From Streptomyces sp. HNM0574 (GTDB taxonomy: Bacteria > Actinomycetota > Actinomycetes > Streptomycetales > Streptomycetaceae), in assembly GCF_012726235.1 (NCBI RefSeq), contig NZ_JAASAH010000016.1, positions 62,001 through 126,000 on the forward strand: a DNA stretch of 64,000 bases, given 5' to 3'. The translations under genes and the position numbers were made by a program. Position 1 is the stretch's first letter; each line of letters opens with the position of its first letter. The notes under the pieces were generated by a model. That model searched no databases, was not told the origin of the DNA, and saw only the letters and a program-made list of their open reading frames with translations. Positions 1 to 8,992 of this stretch are shown here, one piece after another.

Positions 1-340
1 CGAATGCCAGAGGGCTGCTCGCCCGAGTTCGCGGGTGGACCGCACGAGGCAGGTGGCAACGCCTGCCCTAGATGGATGGCCGCCTCCCCGAGCGCCGCAA
101 GGCCGAGGGAGACAGAACCCGGCGTACAGGCCGACTCGTCCACCGCCTCCAGTTCCCCCTCGCCGCCGTATCCCAACGGCCCCTGTGCGCCCGGCGGTTG
201 TGCGTCCGAAGTCGCTGCCGCTGTCGTTGACACCTGTCTGTGGCGGGTGAAAGTATTTCTTCTGACCAGGCCGCTTTCGGTGGCCCGACAACTCGGCCTG
301 ACCTCCGAGTTGTGCACATATGCAGAAGCTACGGGGAATC
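1..340. other. Leading stretch without a supported gene
   Basis: Several overlapping open frames run through it, but none has a ribosome binding site or a recognisable product. The last 100 bases are clearly less GC-rich than the surroundings and contain A/T runs (around 245-262 and 312-330). This fits a promoter for the small gene starting at 341. The gene upstream of the window edge cannot be judged. Confidence 0.5.
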
Positions 341-769
341 ATGCGAACGTTCGCAATCAGCAGGTATGTCGGCATGCGGTCTCTCGCCGCACTGGCTCTC
401 GTTCTCGCGATGTTCCTGACCGCGGCTCAGGCGAGCCCGGCGCAGGCGGCGACGACGAAGAAGGTCTGCGCACCCAAGAAGTGCGTGAAGGTGAAGAAGT
501 CCAAGGTCTGTTACCCGGGCGACGGGTGCGGGAAGCGCGCCTACAAGCCGTGGCCCGCGGGAAGTTACTGCTCGCCCTCGGTCGGATGCGTCTCGTACAA
601 GGGCAAGAACTACCGGTTCGTCGGTGGCCCCAAGATGACGCCCAAGCAGCAGGACCAGGCGCGGAAGTGCGCGGCGAGCCTCGGCGTCTCCGGGCTCGGA
701 TTCATCGGTACGGGGCCGCTCGGCGTCACCATTCTCGGCGTGGTCGTTTCGGTCTGGGGGTGCTCGTAA
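341..769 (+). CDS. Secreted cysteine-rich small protein, unknown function
   Basis: 142 residues. The ATG at 341 is preferred because a GGGGA lies just upstream; an ATG at 320 and another at 377 are also in frame. An Arg-containing N-terminus, a long hydrophobic stretch and an AQA-type cleavage site predict Sec export, with cleavage near residue 36. The mature part is basic and has eight cysteines, six of them in three pairs spaced 5-6 residues apart, suggesting disulfides. The last 30 residues are Gly-rich and hydrophobic and end in WGCS. I recognise no family. A second small gene, for a membrane protein, starts 3 bases after the stop, so the two are probably co-transcribed. The layout resembles an exported peptide with an immunity protein, but that is inference. 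Confidence 0.7.
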   Translation: MRTFAISRYVGMRSLAALALVLAMFLTAAQASPAQAATTKKVCAPKKCVKVKKSKVCYPGDGCGKRAYKPWPAGSYCSPSVGCVSYKGKNYRFVGGPKMTPKQQDQARKCAASLGVSGLGFIGTGPLGVTILGVVVSVWGCS

Positions 770-771
770 AA

Positions 772-981
772 ATGACCTCCGGGGATTCCGGAAAAGAGCG
801 TGGGCGGCCGCATTACGGGTTCAGTTTTCTGATGGCAGGGCTTTTCGCGCTGCTCGCCGTGTGGACCGGTACCGAGGATCTCGGCTACACGGTGGCCCTG
901 TTGGGCGTCGCGGCGCTCTGGGCGATTCAGGGAATCGTCGCGGTGCGCAGATCACGCACTCCGGAAAGCCCGGCGGAATGA
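772..981 (+). CDS. Small two-helix membrane protein
   Basis: 69 residues, starting 3 bases after the stop of the secreted protein gene, so translation is probably coupled. It has a short charged N-terminus, then two hydrophobic segments (about residues 16-32 and 38-58), then a basic tail with adjacent arginines. No domain is recognised. Size, topology and position directly behind a secreted Cys-rich product are what one sees for immunity or accessory proteins of exported peptides, but nothing in the sequence proves this. A strong terminator follows at 1001-1042, which closes the two-gene unit. Confidence 0.65.
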   Translation: MTSGDSGKERGRPHYGFSFLMAGLFALLAVWTGTEDLGYTVALLGVAALWAIQGIVAVRRSRTPESPAE

Positions 982-1000
982 GCTGACTCCGGCGGTACGG

Positions 1001-1042
1001 AAAGGCCCCGGTACTCCGTGACAACGGAGCACCGGGGCCTTT
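1001..1042. terminator. Bidirectional terminator
   Basis: Twelve-base outer arms (AAAGGCCCCGGT / ACCGGGGCCTTT) enclose an inner CTCCGT/ACGGAG stem with a GACA-like loop. T runs lie on both sides. It sits between the small-gene pair on + and the flavoenzyme gene on -, which converge here. Confidence 0.85.
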
Positions 1043-1067
1043 TCCGCGTGGTACTACCTGCCGCCCC

Positions 1068-2249
1068 TCACGCCGTGCGGTGCAGCGAGTCCGGGGTGAG
1101 GTCGGCCGGGGTGCGGTGGCCGGAGAGGCCGAGGGTCAGGTCGAGGTCGGCGAGGAGGCTGCGCAGGACGTGGCGTACGCCGTCCTCGCCGCCGTGCGCG
1201 AGCCCGTAGGCGTAGGGGCGGCCGAGGAGGACGGCGCGGGCGCCGAGGGCGAGGGCCTTGAGGACGTCGGAGCCGGTGCGGATGCCGGAGTCGAAGAGGA
1301 TCTCGACGCTGTCGCCGACGGCGCGGACCACGTCGGGCAGGGCGTCCAGCGCGGCGACGGCCCCGTCGACCTGGCGGCCCCCGTGGTTGGAGACGACGAC
1401 GCCGTCGACCCCGGCGTCCACGGCACGGCGGGCGTCGTCCGGGTGGAGGATGCCCTTGAGGGCGATCGGCCCGTCCCAGTGCTCGCGGAGGAACGGCAGC
1501 CGGTCCCAGGTGCGGTCGGCGCCGGTGAACATCGACACCCAGCGCAGCACCGCCGCGTCGGGGTCCTCCTCCGGCGGCTTGGCCAGGCCCGCGCGGAAGG
1601 CCGGGTCGGAGAACGGGACGGCCGTGCCGATGCCGCGCAGGAAGGGCAGGTAGGACTGGTCGAGGTCGCGCGGGCGCCAGGCCAGGGTCCAGGTGTCGAG
1701 GGTGACGACGAGGGTGGTGAAGCCCGCCTCGCGCGCCCGGCGCAGGATGCTGGCGCACACCTCGTCGTCCTGCGGCCAGTACAGCTGGAACCAGCGCGGT
1801 GCCTCGGGCCCCGCCGCCTCGGCGACCTCCTCAAGCGTGTGCGAGGCGGCCGTCGAGAGCACCGTCGGGACGCCGAGCGAGGCGGCGGCGCGGGCGGTGG
1901 CGAGTTCCCCGTCCGGGTGGATGATCGACTGGACGCCGACGGGCGCGAGCGCCACCGGCGCGGGCATGGCCGTGCCGAGCACGGTGGTGTTGAGGTCGCG
2001 CGCGGAGGCGCCGGTGAGCATGCGGGGCACGAGCCGGTGGCGGTCGAAGGCCTCGCGGTTGGCGCGGTGGGTGGCGCCCGAGCCCGCGGAACCGGCGACG
2101 TAGCCGAAGGCGCCGGGGCCGAGGTGGTCGCGGGCCGAGGCGCCGAGTGCGGTGAGGTCCGTGGTGAAGGGCGGTACCCGGCCGCCCAGGCCGTCGAGGT
2201 AGATCTCGTTCTGGTAGTTGCCGAAGCCCGGGCGGCCCGCCTCGCTCAT
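1068..2249 (-). CDS. FMN-dependent alpha-hydroxy-acid oxidase (lactate 2-monooxygenase type)
   Basis: 393 residues, the usual size of lactate 2-monooxygenase-like members of the FMN-dependent alpha-hydroxy-acid dehydrogenase family. The ATG at 2249 has a GAAGGGAA ribosome binding site. The SNHGGRQ signature with the catalytic base His is near residues 287-293, followed by the phosphate-binding SGIRTGSDVLKALALGA region. FMN-binding and barrel elements (GYVAGSAG, PVALAPVGVQSIIHPDGE, VVTLDTW) are in order. The enzyme should oxidise a 2-hydroxy acid such as lactate using O2. The PFLRG...DPAF insertion is typical of the monooxygenase branch. Exact substrate not determinable. Monocistronic; its 3' end faces a shared terminator. 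Confidence 0.88.
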   Translation of the reverse strand: MSEAGRPGFGNYQNEIYLDGLGGRVPPFTTDLTALGASARDHLGPGAFGYVAGSAGSGATHRANREAFDRHRLVPRMLTGASARDLNTTVLGTAMPAPVALAPVGVQSIIHPDGELATARAAASLGVPTVLSTAASHTLEEVAEAAGPEAPRWFQLYWPQDDEVCASILRRAREAGFTTLVVTLDTWTLAWRPRDLDQSYLPFLRGIGTAVPFSDPAFRAGLAKPPEEDPDAAVLRWVSMFTGADRTWDRLPFLREHWDGPIALKGILHPDDARRAVDAGVDGVVVSNHGGRQVDGAVAALDALPDVVRAVGDSVEILFDSGIRTGSDVLKALALGARAVLLGRPYAYGLAHGGEDGVRHVLRSLLADLDLTLGLSGHRTPADLTPDSLHRTA

Positions 2250-2421
2250 CGTCGATTCCCTTCGCGGACGGCGGGGGCGCCCCGGCGTCCCTTGCCGGTC
2301 TGGTGATCGGGAACGAGTCTGCTGCGGACACCGGCCCAACGGCCATACCCGGCACGTGAGTTCATCGCCCGAAGCCGAGAGTCCGGGACCGCGCGGGTGC
2401 GGCCCCGGCCCCCAGGCGCGG

Positions 2422-3279
2422 TCAGCCCCGGCCGATGTACGGCATCGTCGTGGCCATCACCGTCGCGAACTGCACGTTGGCGTCCAGCGGCAGTTCGGCC
2501 ATGTGCCGGACGGTGCGGGCGACGTCGGCCGCGTCCATCATCGGCTCGGCCCGGACGCTGCCGTCGGCCTGCGGGATGCCCTCGCGCATGCGGGCGGTGA
2601 GCTCGGTGGCCGCGTTGCCCACGTCGATCTGGCCGCAGGCGATGCGGTACGGGCGGCCGTCGAGGGAGAGGGACTTGGTCAGCCCCGTCATGGCGTGCTT
2701 GGTCGCGGTGTACGCGGCCGACTGGGGGCGGGGCACGTGCGCCGAGATGGAGCCGTTGTTGACGATCCGCCCGCCCTGCGGCCGCTGCTCCTTCATCAGC
2801 CGGAAGGCGGACTGCGCGCACAGGAAGGCGCCGTTGAGGTTGACGTCGACGGTGGCCCGCCACTCCTCGAAGGTGAGCTCCTCCAGGGGGACGGAGGCGC
2901 TGAACCGGCCCGCGTTGTTGAACAGCAGGTCCAGCCGCCCGTGCCGCTCCCGCACCTCGGTGAACAGGGCGTGGACGGAACCGGGATCGGTGACGTCGGC
3001 CGGTACGGTGTCGGTCGTGCCGCCCGTGACGTGCCCGTCGCCGCTCTCCCCGTCACCCGCTCCCCGTCCGTCCTCCGCCACCAGGGCCGCGGTCTCCGCC
3101 AGCGCCTCGCGGCGCCGTCCGGCGAGCACCACCGTCCAGCCCCCGCGGGCCAGTTCCCTCGCCACCGCGCGCCCGATGCCGGAACCCGCGCCCGTCACCA
3201 GGGCGACCGGCGCCCGGTCCTCTGGGGCGGTGTCGCCGGGGGCTGCGCTGTTCATCGGCTCGTTGGCATCCGTCGTCAT
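2422..3279 (-). CDS. SDR family NAD(P)-dependent oxidoreductase
   Basis: 285 residues. The N-terminal Rossmann motif TGAGSGIG (about residues 30-37), the NNAG motif and the catalytic YTATK (YxxxK), with a Ser in the preceding NNGSIS segment, make this a classical short-chain dehydrogenase. Between the first two strands there is an unusual Gly/Asp/Thr-rich insertion (about residues 72-90: AGDGESGDG and following). The ATG at 3279 is used; an in-frame ATG at 3255 is an alternative. Divergent from the phosphatase gene with 109 bases between, which must hold both promoters. Substrate unknown. Confidence 0.88.
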   Translation of the reverse strand: MTTDANEPMNSAAPGDTAPEDRAPVALVTGAGSGIGRAVARELARGGWTVVLAGRRREALAETAALVAEDGRGAGDGESGDGHVTGGTTDTVPADVTDPGSVHALFTEVRERHGRLDLLFNNAGRFSASVPLEELTFEEWRATVDVNLNGAFLCAQSAFRLMKEQRPQGGRIVNNGSISAHVPRPQSAAYTATKHAMTGLTKSLSLDGRPYRIACGQIDVGNAATELTARMREGIPQADGSVRAEPMMDAADVARTVRHMAELPLDANVQFATVMATTMPYIGRG

Positions 3280-3388
3280 GCGCGCAGGGTACGGGACGCC
3301 CCGGCGCCGGAGGACGGCCACCGGATCGTCATGCCTGTGACGCGTACGTGACAGTCCCTCGCCCTCCTCGCCCTGTGCACTCCCGGGT

Positions 3389-5020
3389 ATGACGCAGTCA
3401 CTGAGCGCAGACCACGAACTCCGTGCCGCTGCCCGGCACTTGGGACGACGGCGCATGCTCACCGGGACGGGGGCCGTGATCGCCCTCGCCCTCGGCACGA
3501 ACCTCCCGGACACGGCGCGGGCCGCGTCCGTCCTCTCCCCGCAGAAGATCGACAAGGACCCGTTCACCCTGGGCGTCGCCTCCGGCGACCCGCTGCCCGA
3601 CTCCGTCGTGCTGTGGACGCGCCTCGCCCCCGAGCCGTACGAGCCGGACAGCGGGCTCGCCGCCGAACCCGTGCCCGTGCGCTGGGAACTGGCCACCGAC
3701 AAGGACTTCCGCCGGGTCGTCGCGCGGGGCGAGGCCACGGCCCACCCCGAGTTCCACCACTCCGTGCACGTCGTGCCCGAGGGGCTGGAGCCCGCCACCC
3801 GCTACTGGTACCGCTTCCGCGCGGGCGAGTGGACCTCCACCGTCGGGCGGACCAGGACCGCACCGGCCGCCGGCGCCGAACTCGCCTCCCTGCGCTTCGC
3901 GTTCGCCTCCTGCCAGGCGTACCACGACGGCTACTTCACCGCGCACAAGCACCTGGCCGCCGAGGAGGACCTCGACGTCGTCCTCCACCTCGGGGACTAC
4001 CTGTACGAGTACGCGGTCGACGCGCAGGGCGGCGACCGGCGCGACCCCGAACTCGGCCTCCCGGCCCGGTTCAACAAGGAGACGGAGACCCTGGAGGACT
4101 ACCGCCTGCGGTACGCGCTCTACCACTCCGACCCGGACCTCCAGGCCGCGCACGCGGCGCACCCCTGGATCGTCACCTGGGACGACCACGAGGTGCAGAA
4201 CAACTACGCCGACGACGTCCCCCAGGAGGGCTCCCCGGCCGAGGACTTCCTCGTCCGCCGCGCCGCCGCCTACCGCGCCTACTACGAGAACCTGCCGCTC
4301 CGCCCGCCGCAGCGGCCCGAGGGCCCGGACCTGCGGCTGCACCGCAGGCTCCAGTTCGGCGACCTGGCGCAGTTCGACATCCTCGACGGCCGCCAGCACC
4401 GCGACGACCAGGCGCAGGGCGACGGCTGGAAGGTGCCGGACAGCACCACCACCGACCCGGCCCGCTCGATGCTCGGCGCCGAGCAGGAGCGCTGGCTGAC
4501 CGACGGCTGGAAGCAGTCGACGGCGGTGTGGAACATCGTTCCGCAGCAGGTCGTCGTCTCCCGCCGGCACGAGCGCACCACCGGGCCCTTCCCCGTCTCC
4601 ATGGACGCCTGGGACGGCTACCCGGCCGCCCGGCAGCGCTTCCTCGACGGCGCGGTGCAGGCGGGCGTGAAGAACCTCCTGGTGCTGACCGGCGACGTGC
4701 ACGTGCACTACGCGCTCAACATCAAGGAGGACTTCGACGACGAGAACTCCCGCACCCTCGGCGTCGAACTCGTCACCACCTCCGTCGCGAGCGGCGGCGA
4801 CGGCGCCGACAAGCCCGACAACTGGGCGACGTACCTGGAGGCCAACCCGCACATGAAGTTCTACAACGGCCGCCGCGGCTACGTCGTCGTCACCCTCGAC
4901 CGCGAGCGGGTACGCGCCGACTACCGCACGGTGGACGTCATCACCGCGCCCGGCGGACGGCTCACCACGGCCGCCTCCTTCGTCTCCGCCGCCGGTGACC
5001 CGGGGCTGAAGCCCGCCTGA
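3389..5020 (+). CDS. phoD: Alkaline phosphatase D family protein, Tat-exported
   Basis: 543 residues. The N-terminus has a twin-arginine motif (GRRRMLTGTG, about residues 19-28), a hydrophobic stretch and an ARA-like cleavage site, so it is probably exported folded with its metals. A PhoD N-terminal domain comes first, then the metallophosphatase core: HLGDYLYEY (Asp near 203), WDDHEVQNNY (near 264-273) and the C-terminal GDVHVHY (near 435). These are the metal ligands of Ca/Fe-dependent PhoD enzymes, which hydrolyse phosphomono- and diesters. I looked for a clear PhoP box upstream and could not identify one. Streptomyces carry several PhoD paralogues, so this need not be the main one. Confidence 0.9.
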   Translation: MTQSLSADHELRAAARHLGRRRMLTGTGAVIALALGTNLPDTARAASVLSPQKIDKDPFTLGVASGDPLPDSVVLWTRLAPEPYEPDSGLAAEPVPVRWELATDKDFRRVVARGEATAHPEFHHSVHVVPEGLEPATRYWYRFRAGEWTSTVGRTRTAPAAGAELASLRFAFASCQAYHDGYFTAHKHLAAEEDLDVVLHLGDYLYEYAVDAQGGDRRDPELGLPARFNKETETLEDYRLRYALYHSDPDLQAAHAAHPWIVTWDDHEVQNNYADDVPQEGSPAEDFLVRRAAAYRAYYENLPLRPPQRPEGPDLRLHRRLQFGDLAQFDILDGRQHRDDQAQGDGWKVPDSTTTDPARSMLGAEQERWLTDGWKQSTAVWNIVPQQVVVSRRHERTTGPFPVSMDAWDGYPAARQRFLDGAVQAGVKNLLVLTGDVHVHYALNIKEDFDDENSRTLGVELVTTSVASGGDGADKPDNWATYLEANPHMKFYNGRRGYVVVTLDRERVRADYRTVDVITAPGGRLTTAASFVSAAGDPGLKPA

Positions 5021-5129
5021 CCCGAGCGCCGGCGCGCGCGGCCGCCGGAGCGTGGCGGGTAAACGGCTGGGCCGGGGCCGGAAACCCTGGGAGAATGTCG
5101 TCGCCGTAAACAATCTCCTGGAGAGGTGC

Positions 5130-6530
5130 ATGACCGACCCCGGCTCCATACCCCCGGCCGCCGCCGAGCGCGCCCGCGACCCCCGCGGCGGCCTGCGAGA
5201 CCCCGAAGTCTCCGGGGCACCGCACCCGCCCGGTGTCCCGGAGCAGCGCGGCGTCCCGGAACGGAGCGGTGACGGCGCCCAGGAGCGGAGCGGCGAAGCG
5301 CCGCCCACCGGCCGCCGTCGCGCCGGACTCGTCATCACCCTCGTCCTCGGCAGCCTCACGGCCCTCCCGCCGCTGTCGATGGACATGTACCTCCCCGCGC
5401 TGCCCGACGTCGGCAGCGCCATGGGCACCTCGGCGGCCGGCGTCCAACTCACCCTGACCGCCTGCCTGTTGGGCCTCGCCCTCGGACAGCTGGTGGTCGG
5501 CCCGATGAGCGACCAGTTCGGCCGCCGCCGCCCGCTGCTCATCGGCATGCTCGTCTACGTCCTGGCCAGCGCGGCCTGCGCCCTCGCGCCCACGGCCGGG
5601 ACGCTCACCGCCGTCCGGCTCGTGCAGGGCCTCGCCGGGGCCGCCGGCATCGTCATCGCGCGCGCCGTCGTCCGGGACATGTTCGACGGGCTGGCCATGG
5701 CCCGCTTCTTCTCCACCCTGATGCTGATCTCCGGCGTCGCGCCGATCCTCGCCCCGGTGCTCGGCGGCCAGGTGCTCCGGTTCACCGACTGGCGCGGCAT
5801 CTTCCTCGTCCTCACCGGCATCGGCATCGCCCTCACGCTGATCGCCCTGCGCTGGCTGCCCGAGACGCTGCCGCCCGAGAACCGGCACCGGGGCGGCGTC
5901 CCCGACGCCCTGCGCACCATGCGCGGCCTCTTCGCCGACCGGGCCTTCACCGGCTATCTCCTCGCCGGCAGCCTCGCCTTCGCCGCGCTCTTCGCGTACG
6001 TCTCCGCCTCGCCGTTCGTCGTGCAGGAGATCTACGGCGGCAGCCCGCAGACCTTCAGCCTGCTGTTCATGGTCAACTCCATCGGGCTGATCCTCTTCGG
6101 CCAGATCAACGGCAAGATCCTCGTCGGCCGGGTGCCGCTCGACCGGGTGCTCGGTTTCGGCCTGTGCCTCACCGGCACCGCCGCGCTCGCCCTGCTGCTG
6201 ATGACCACCGGCGTCTTCGGCCGGGCCGGACTGCTGCCCGTCGCCATCGGGCTCGGCGTGCTGATGGCCGGCATGGGCCTGGTCATGCCGAACGCCAACT
6301 CCCAGGGCCTGCTGCGCGCCCGGCACGCCGCCGGCTCGGCCTCCGCGCTGCTGGGCACCGGACAGTTCCTCGTCGGCGCCCTCGCCTCCCCGCTCGTCGG
6401 CATCGCGGGGGAGAAGACGGCCGTGCCGATGGCCGTGGTGCAGCTGTCCGCGCTGGTGCTCGCCGGGGCCGCGTTCCTGGGCCTGTGCCGGCCGTGGCAG
6501 AACGCGGCCAGGACCGGCGGCGCGGCCTGA
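5130..6530 (+). CDS. Bcr/CflA-type multidrug efflux MFS transporter
   Basis: 466 residues with about 12 membrane segments beginning near residue 67. MDMYLPALP in the first helix is the hallmark of the Bcr/CflA (DHA1) drug:proton antiporters, and GPMSDQFGRRRPLL is MFS motif A. The ATG at 5130 has GGAGAGG just upstream. The first 66 residues are a hydrophilic, repetitive Arg/Gly/Pro extension (a VPEQRG/VPERSG duplication) not usual in the family. The stop codon overlaps the ATG of the following serine hydrolase by one base, indicating a two-gene operon. Substrate unknown. Confidence 0.85.
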   Translation: MTDPGSIPPAAAERARDPRGGLRDPEVSGAPHPPGVPEQRGVPERSGDGAQERSGEAPPTGRRRAGLVITLVLGSLTALPPLSMDMYLPALPDVGSAMGTSAAGVQLTLTACLLGLALGQLVVGPMSDQFGRRRPLLIGMLVYVLASAACALAPTAGTLTAVRLVQGLAGAAGIVIARAVVRDMFDGLAMARFFSTLMLISGVAPILAPVLGGQVLRFTDWRGIFLVLTGIGIALTLIALRWLPETLPPENRHRGGVPDALRTMRGLFADRAFTGYLLAGSLAFAALFAYVSASPFVVQEIYGGSPQTFSLLFMVNSIGLILFGQINGKILVGRVPLDRVLGFGLCLTGTAALALLLMTTGVFGRAGLLPVAIGLGVLMAGMGLVMPNANSQGLLRARHAAGSASALLGTGQFLVGALASPLVGIAGEKTAVPMAVVQLSALVLAGAAFLGLCRPWQNAARTGGAA

Positions 6531-7615
6531 TGCCCCGCACCCGCCCGCCGGAACGGGCCGGCCTGCGCGCCCCGGAACTGGCAGCCCTGGTCGCGGAGAC
6601 GGACGCGCTGCCGGAGCGCGGCTGGTGCGCGGGCGCCGTCGTCGCGGCGGGCCGCGGCCCGCACCTCGCCGTCGAGCACGCCACCGGGTACGCGCTGCGC
6701 TACCGCGCCTACGACCCCGAGGCGGGCCGCGGCGTCCTGCTGCCCCGCGCCGAGCAGGTGCCCGCCGCCCCCGGCACCCTCTTCGACCTGGCCTCGCTGA
6801 CCAAGCTCTTCACCGCCGTCGCGGTCCTCCAGCAGACCGAGCGCGGTACCCTCCGCCTCGACGACCCGGCCGCCCGTCACGTCCCCGAGTTCGGCGCCGC
6901 AGGCAAGGAGCGCCTCACCCTGCGGCAGCTGCTCACCCACACCTCGGGACTCCCGCCCGAACTCCCGCTCCACGCGCACCCCGAGGACCCGCTCGCCCCG
7001 CTCTGGGCGGCCGAGCCGGGACCGCCCGTCGAGCGCTACTCCGACCTCGGGCCGATCGCCCTCCAGCAGGTCCTCGAACGCGCCACCGGCACCGGCCTGG
7101 ACACCCTCGTCCGCGAGGGGATCACCGCCCCGCTCGGGATGGACGACACCCGGTACGGGCCCGTCCCCGCCGAACGCGCCGCCGCCACCGAGGACCAGCG
7201 CCGCCCCTGGGCCAAGGCCGACCGCGGCCTGCTGCGCGGCACCGTGCACGACGAGAACGCCTGGGCCCTCGGCGGCGTCGCCGGGCACGCGGGACTGTTC
7301 TCCACCGCCTTCGACCTCACCCTCCTCTGCCGCGCCCTCCTCGACGACGGCGCCGGCATCCTCACCCCCGCCTCGGTACGGCAGCTCCTGGACCCGCCCG
7401 GCACCGGCTTCACCACGGGCAGGCCGTGGTTCATGGGCGAACTGGGCGCCACCGCCGCCGGGCACACCGGCTTCACCGGGACGAGCCTGGTCCTCGACCC
7501 CGCCACGGGCGCCTTCCTGGTGCTCCTGGCCAACACCGTCCACCCCGTACGGCGCCCGCCCGACAGCGCCCCGCGCGCGGCCCTGGCCACGCTGCTGGCC
7601 CGCGCCGCCCGCTGA
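6530..7615 (+). CDS. Serine hydrolase, beta-lactamase class C/esterase fold
   Basis: 361 residues. The ATG shares its A with the TGA of the upstream exporter. The active-site motifs of the class C beta-lactamase/D-peptidase superfamily are present: SLTK (SxxK, Ser89 and Lys92), YSD at Tyr170 in place of YxN, and HTG at about 312. No signal peptide is visible, so it is likely cytoplasmic and more like the esterase/transpeptidase members than a true secreted beta-lactamase. Coupling to an efflux pump suggests a role in detoxifying or processing a small molecule, which is inference. Confidence 0.85.
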   Translation: MPRTRPPERAGLRAPELAALVAETDALPERGWCAGAVVAAGRGPHLAVEHATGYALRYRAYDPEAGRGVLLPRAEQVPAAPGTLFDLASLTKLFTAVAVLQQTERGTLRLDDPAARHVPEFGAAGKERLTLRQLLTHTSGLPPELPLHAHPEDPLAPLWAAEPGPPVERYSDLGPIALQQVLERATGTGLDTLVREGITAPLGMDDTRYGPVPAERAAATEDQRRPWAKADRGLLRGTVHDENAWALGGVAGHAGLFSTAFDLTLLCRALLDDGAGILTPASVRQLLDPPGTGFTTGRPWFMGELGATAAGHTGFTGTSLVLDPATGAFLVLLANTVHPVRRPPDSAPRAALATLLARAAR

Positions 7616-7694
7616 CCGGCCCGGACGGCGCCCCGCCGGCCCCGACTACGATGGACTCTTCCCCCTGTTCATCCTCACTCCCGGGCGCTCATCA

Positions 7695-8720
7695 GTGAAC
7701 GACGTGCACGACGTCATCGACGGCCAGCTGCGGACGGCCCTCGCCCAGCTCCTCGACGGGCTCCCGCCGCGCAAGGCGACCGCGGCCGTCGAGCGGCTCA
7801 TCGCCAACTACCGGGGGAAGACCCCCACCGAGGCCCCCGTGCTCCGGGACCGTGCCGACGTCGTCGCGTACGCCGCCTACCGGATGCCCGCCACCTTCGC
7901 CGCCGTCTCCGCCGCGCTCGGCGCCCTCGCCGACCGGCTGGACGGCTGGGCGCCCGCCGATCACGTCGACGTCGGCGGCGGAACCGGCGCGGCCACCTGG
8001 GCCACCGCCGCCACCTGGGACGACGCGGCGCCCGAGGGCGGAGTCACGCGCGCCACCACCGTCCTGGACTGGGCGGCCCCGGCCCTCGACCTCGGGCGCG
8101 AACTCGCCGCCTCCTCCGGGTCCCCCGCGCTGCGCGCCGCCGAGTGGCGCCGCCGCTCGCTCCGCTCCTCCGGCGAACCGCTGCCCGCGGCCGACCTCGT
8201 CACCGTCTCCTACGTCCTCGGCGAGCTGGAGCCCGAGGACCGCCGCGCGGTGACCGACTCCGCCGCCGGCGCCGGCCGCGCCGTGGTGATCGTCGAACCC
8301 GGCACCCCGGACGGCTACCTGCGCATCCGCGAGGCCCGCGAGACGCTCACCGCCGCCGGGCTGCGGGTGCTCGCGCCCTGCCCGCACAGCGGTCAGTGCC
8401 CCATCGTGCCCGGCGAGGACTGGTGCCACTTCGCGGCCCGCGTCCCGCGCTCCTCGCTGCACCGCCAGGTGAAGGGCGGCTCGCTGGCGTACGAGGACGA
8501 GAAGTTCGCGTACGTGGCGGCCGTACGGCCCGAGCTGGTCCCCGGCACACCCGCCGCCTCCCGCGTCGTGCGCAGGCCGGTGCTCCGCAAGGGGCAGGTG
8601 CTGCTCGACCTGTGCACCGCGGACGAGGAACTGCGCCGCACCACCGTCACCAAGCGGCACGGCGCCGACTACAAGGCGGCACGGAACACCGATTGGGGCG
8701 ACGCCTGGCCCCCCGGGTGA
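7695..8720 (+). CDS. Rsm22-like small ribosomal subunit methyltransferase/assembly protein
   Basis: 341 residues from a GTG. The Rossmann-type glycine motif DVGGGTG (about residues 94-100) marks the SAM-binding domain. A Cys cluster (C229, C235 and C244 within CPHSGQC...DWCHF) plus C307 matches the layout of the Rsm22/METTL17 family, whose members bind a 4Fe-4S cluster and act on the small ribosomal subunit. The C-terminus is basic (KGQVLLDLC, TVTKRHGADYKAA), consistent with RNA contact. The start lies 79 bases after the hydrolase, so it may have its own promoter. Methyltransferase activity is uncertain for this family. Confidence 0.85.
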   Translation: MNDVHDVIDGQLRTALAQLLDGLPPRKATAAVERLIANYRGKTPTEAPVLRDRADVVAYAAYRMPATFAAVSAALGALADRLDGWAPADHVDVGGGTGAATWATAATWDDAAPEGGVTRATTVLDWAAPALDLGRELAASSGSPALRAAEWRRRSLRSSGEPLPAADLVTVSYVLGELEPEDRRAVTDSAAGAGRAVVIVEPGTPDGYLRIREARETLTAAGLRVLAPCPHSGQCPIVPGEDWCHFAARVPRSSLHRQVKGGSLAYEDEKFAYVAAVRPELVPGTPAASRVVRRPVLRKGQVLLDLCTADEELRRTTVTKRHGADYKAARNTDWGDAWPPG

Positions 8721-8830
8721 GGACACCCGCGCGGGTGACCCCGGCGGCGGGCGGCCCCGTGCCCGCTGTGAGGAGAGCAACAGACGCGGGCGGCATACGG
8801 GGACATGCCGGAAACGCTGGACCACACACG

Positions 8831-8864
8831 GCCACCGGAGGGCGGGTATCCGGCCCCCGGTGGC
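8831..8864. terminator. Possible terminator hairpin
   Basis: Eight-base arms GCCACCGG/CCGGTGGC flank an 18-base GC-rich loop, about 110 bases after the Rsm22-like gene. There is no T run, so it may instead be a leader structure of the next gene. Confidence 0.35.
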
Positions 8865-8992
8865 GGAGGCGGTGGTGGCGGGGGCGCAGGATAGAGGACA
8901 GTCATCGGTGTTCCGTGGATTCTTTCCTGAGCGTGCCTTCCACTGCGTACCCTCGTAGGTCCACGGATACCGGTCGCGGAGTGAGGCGGTAG

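Noticed and set aside
68..319. Possible small gene on - at the left edge
   Set aside because: Arg-rich shadow with no ribosome binding site and no recognisable features.
3398..5548. A 716-codon open frame on - opposite phoD
   Set aside because: Antisense to a complete PhoD with all its motifs; no own motif.
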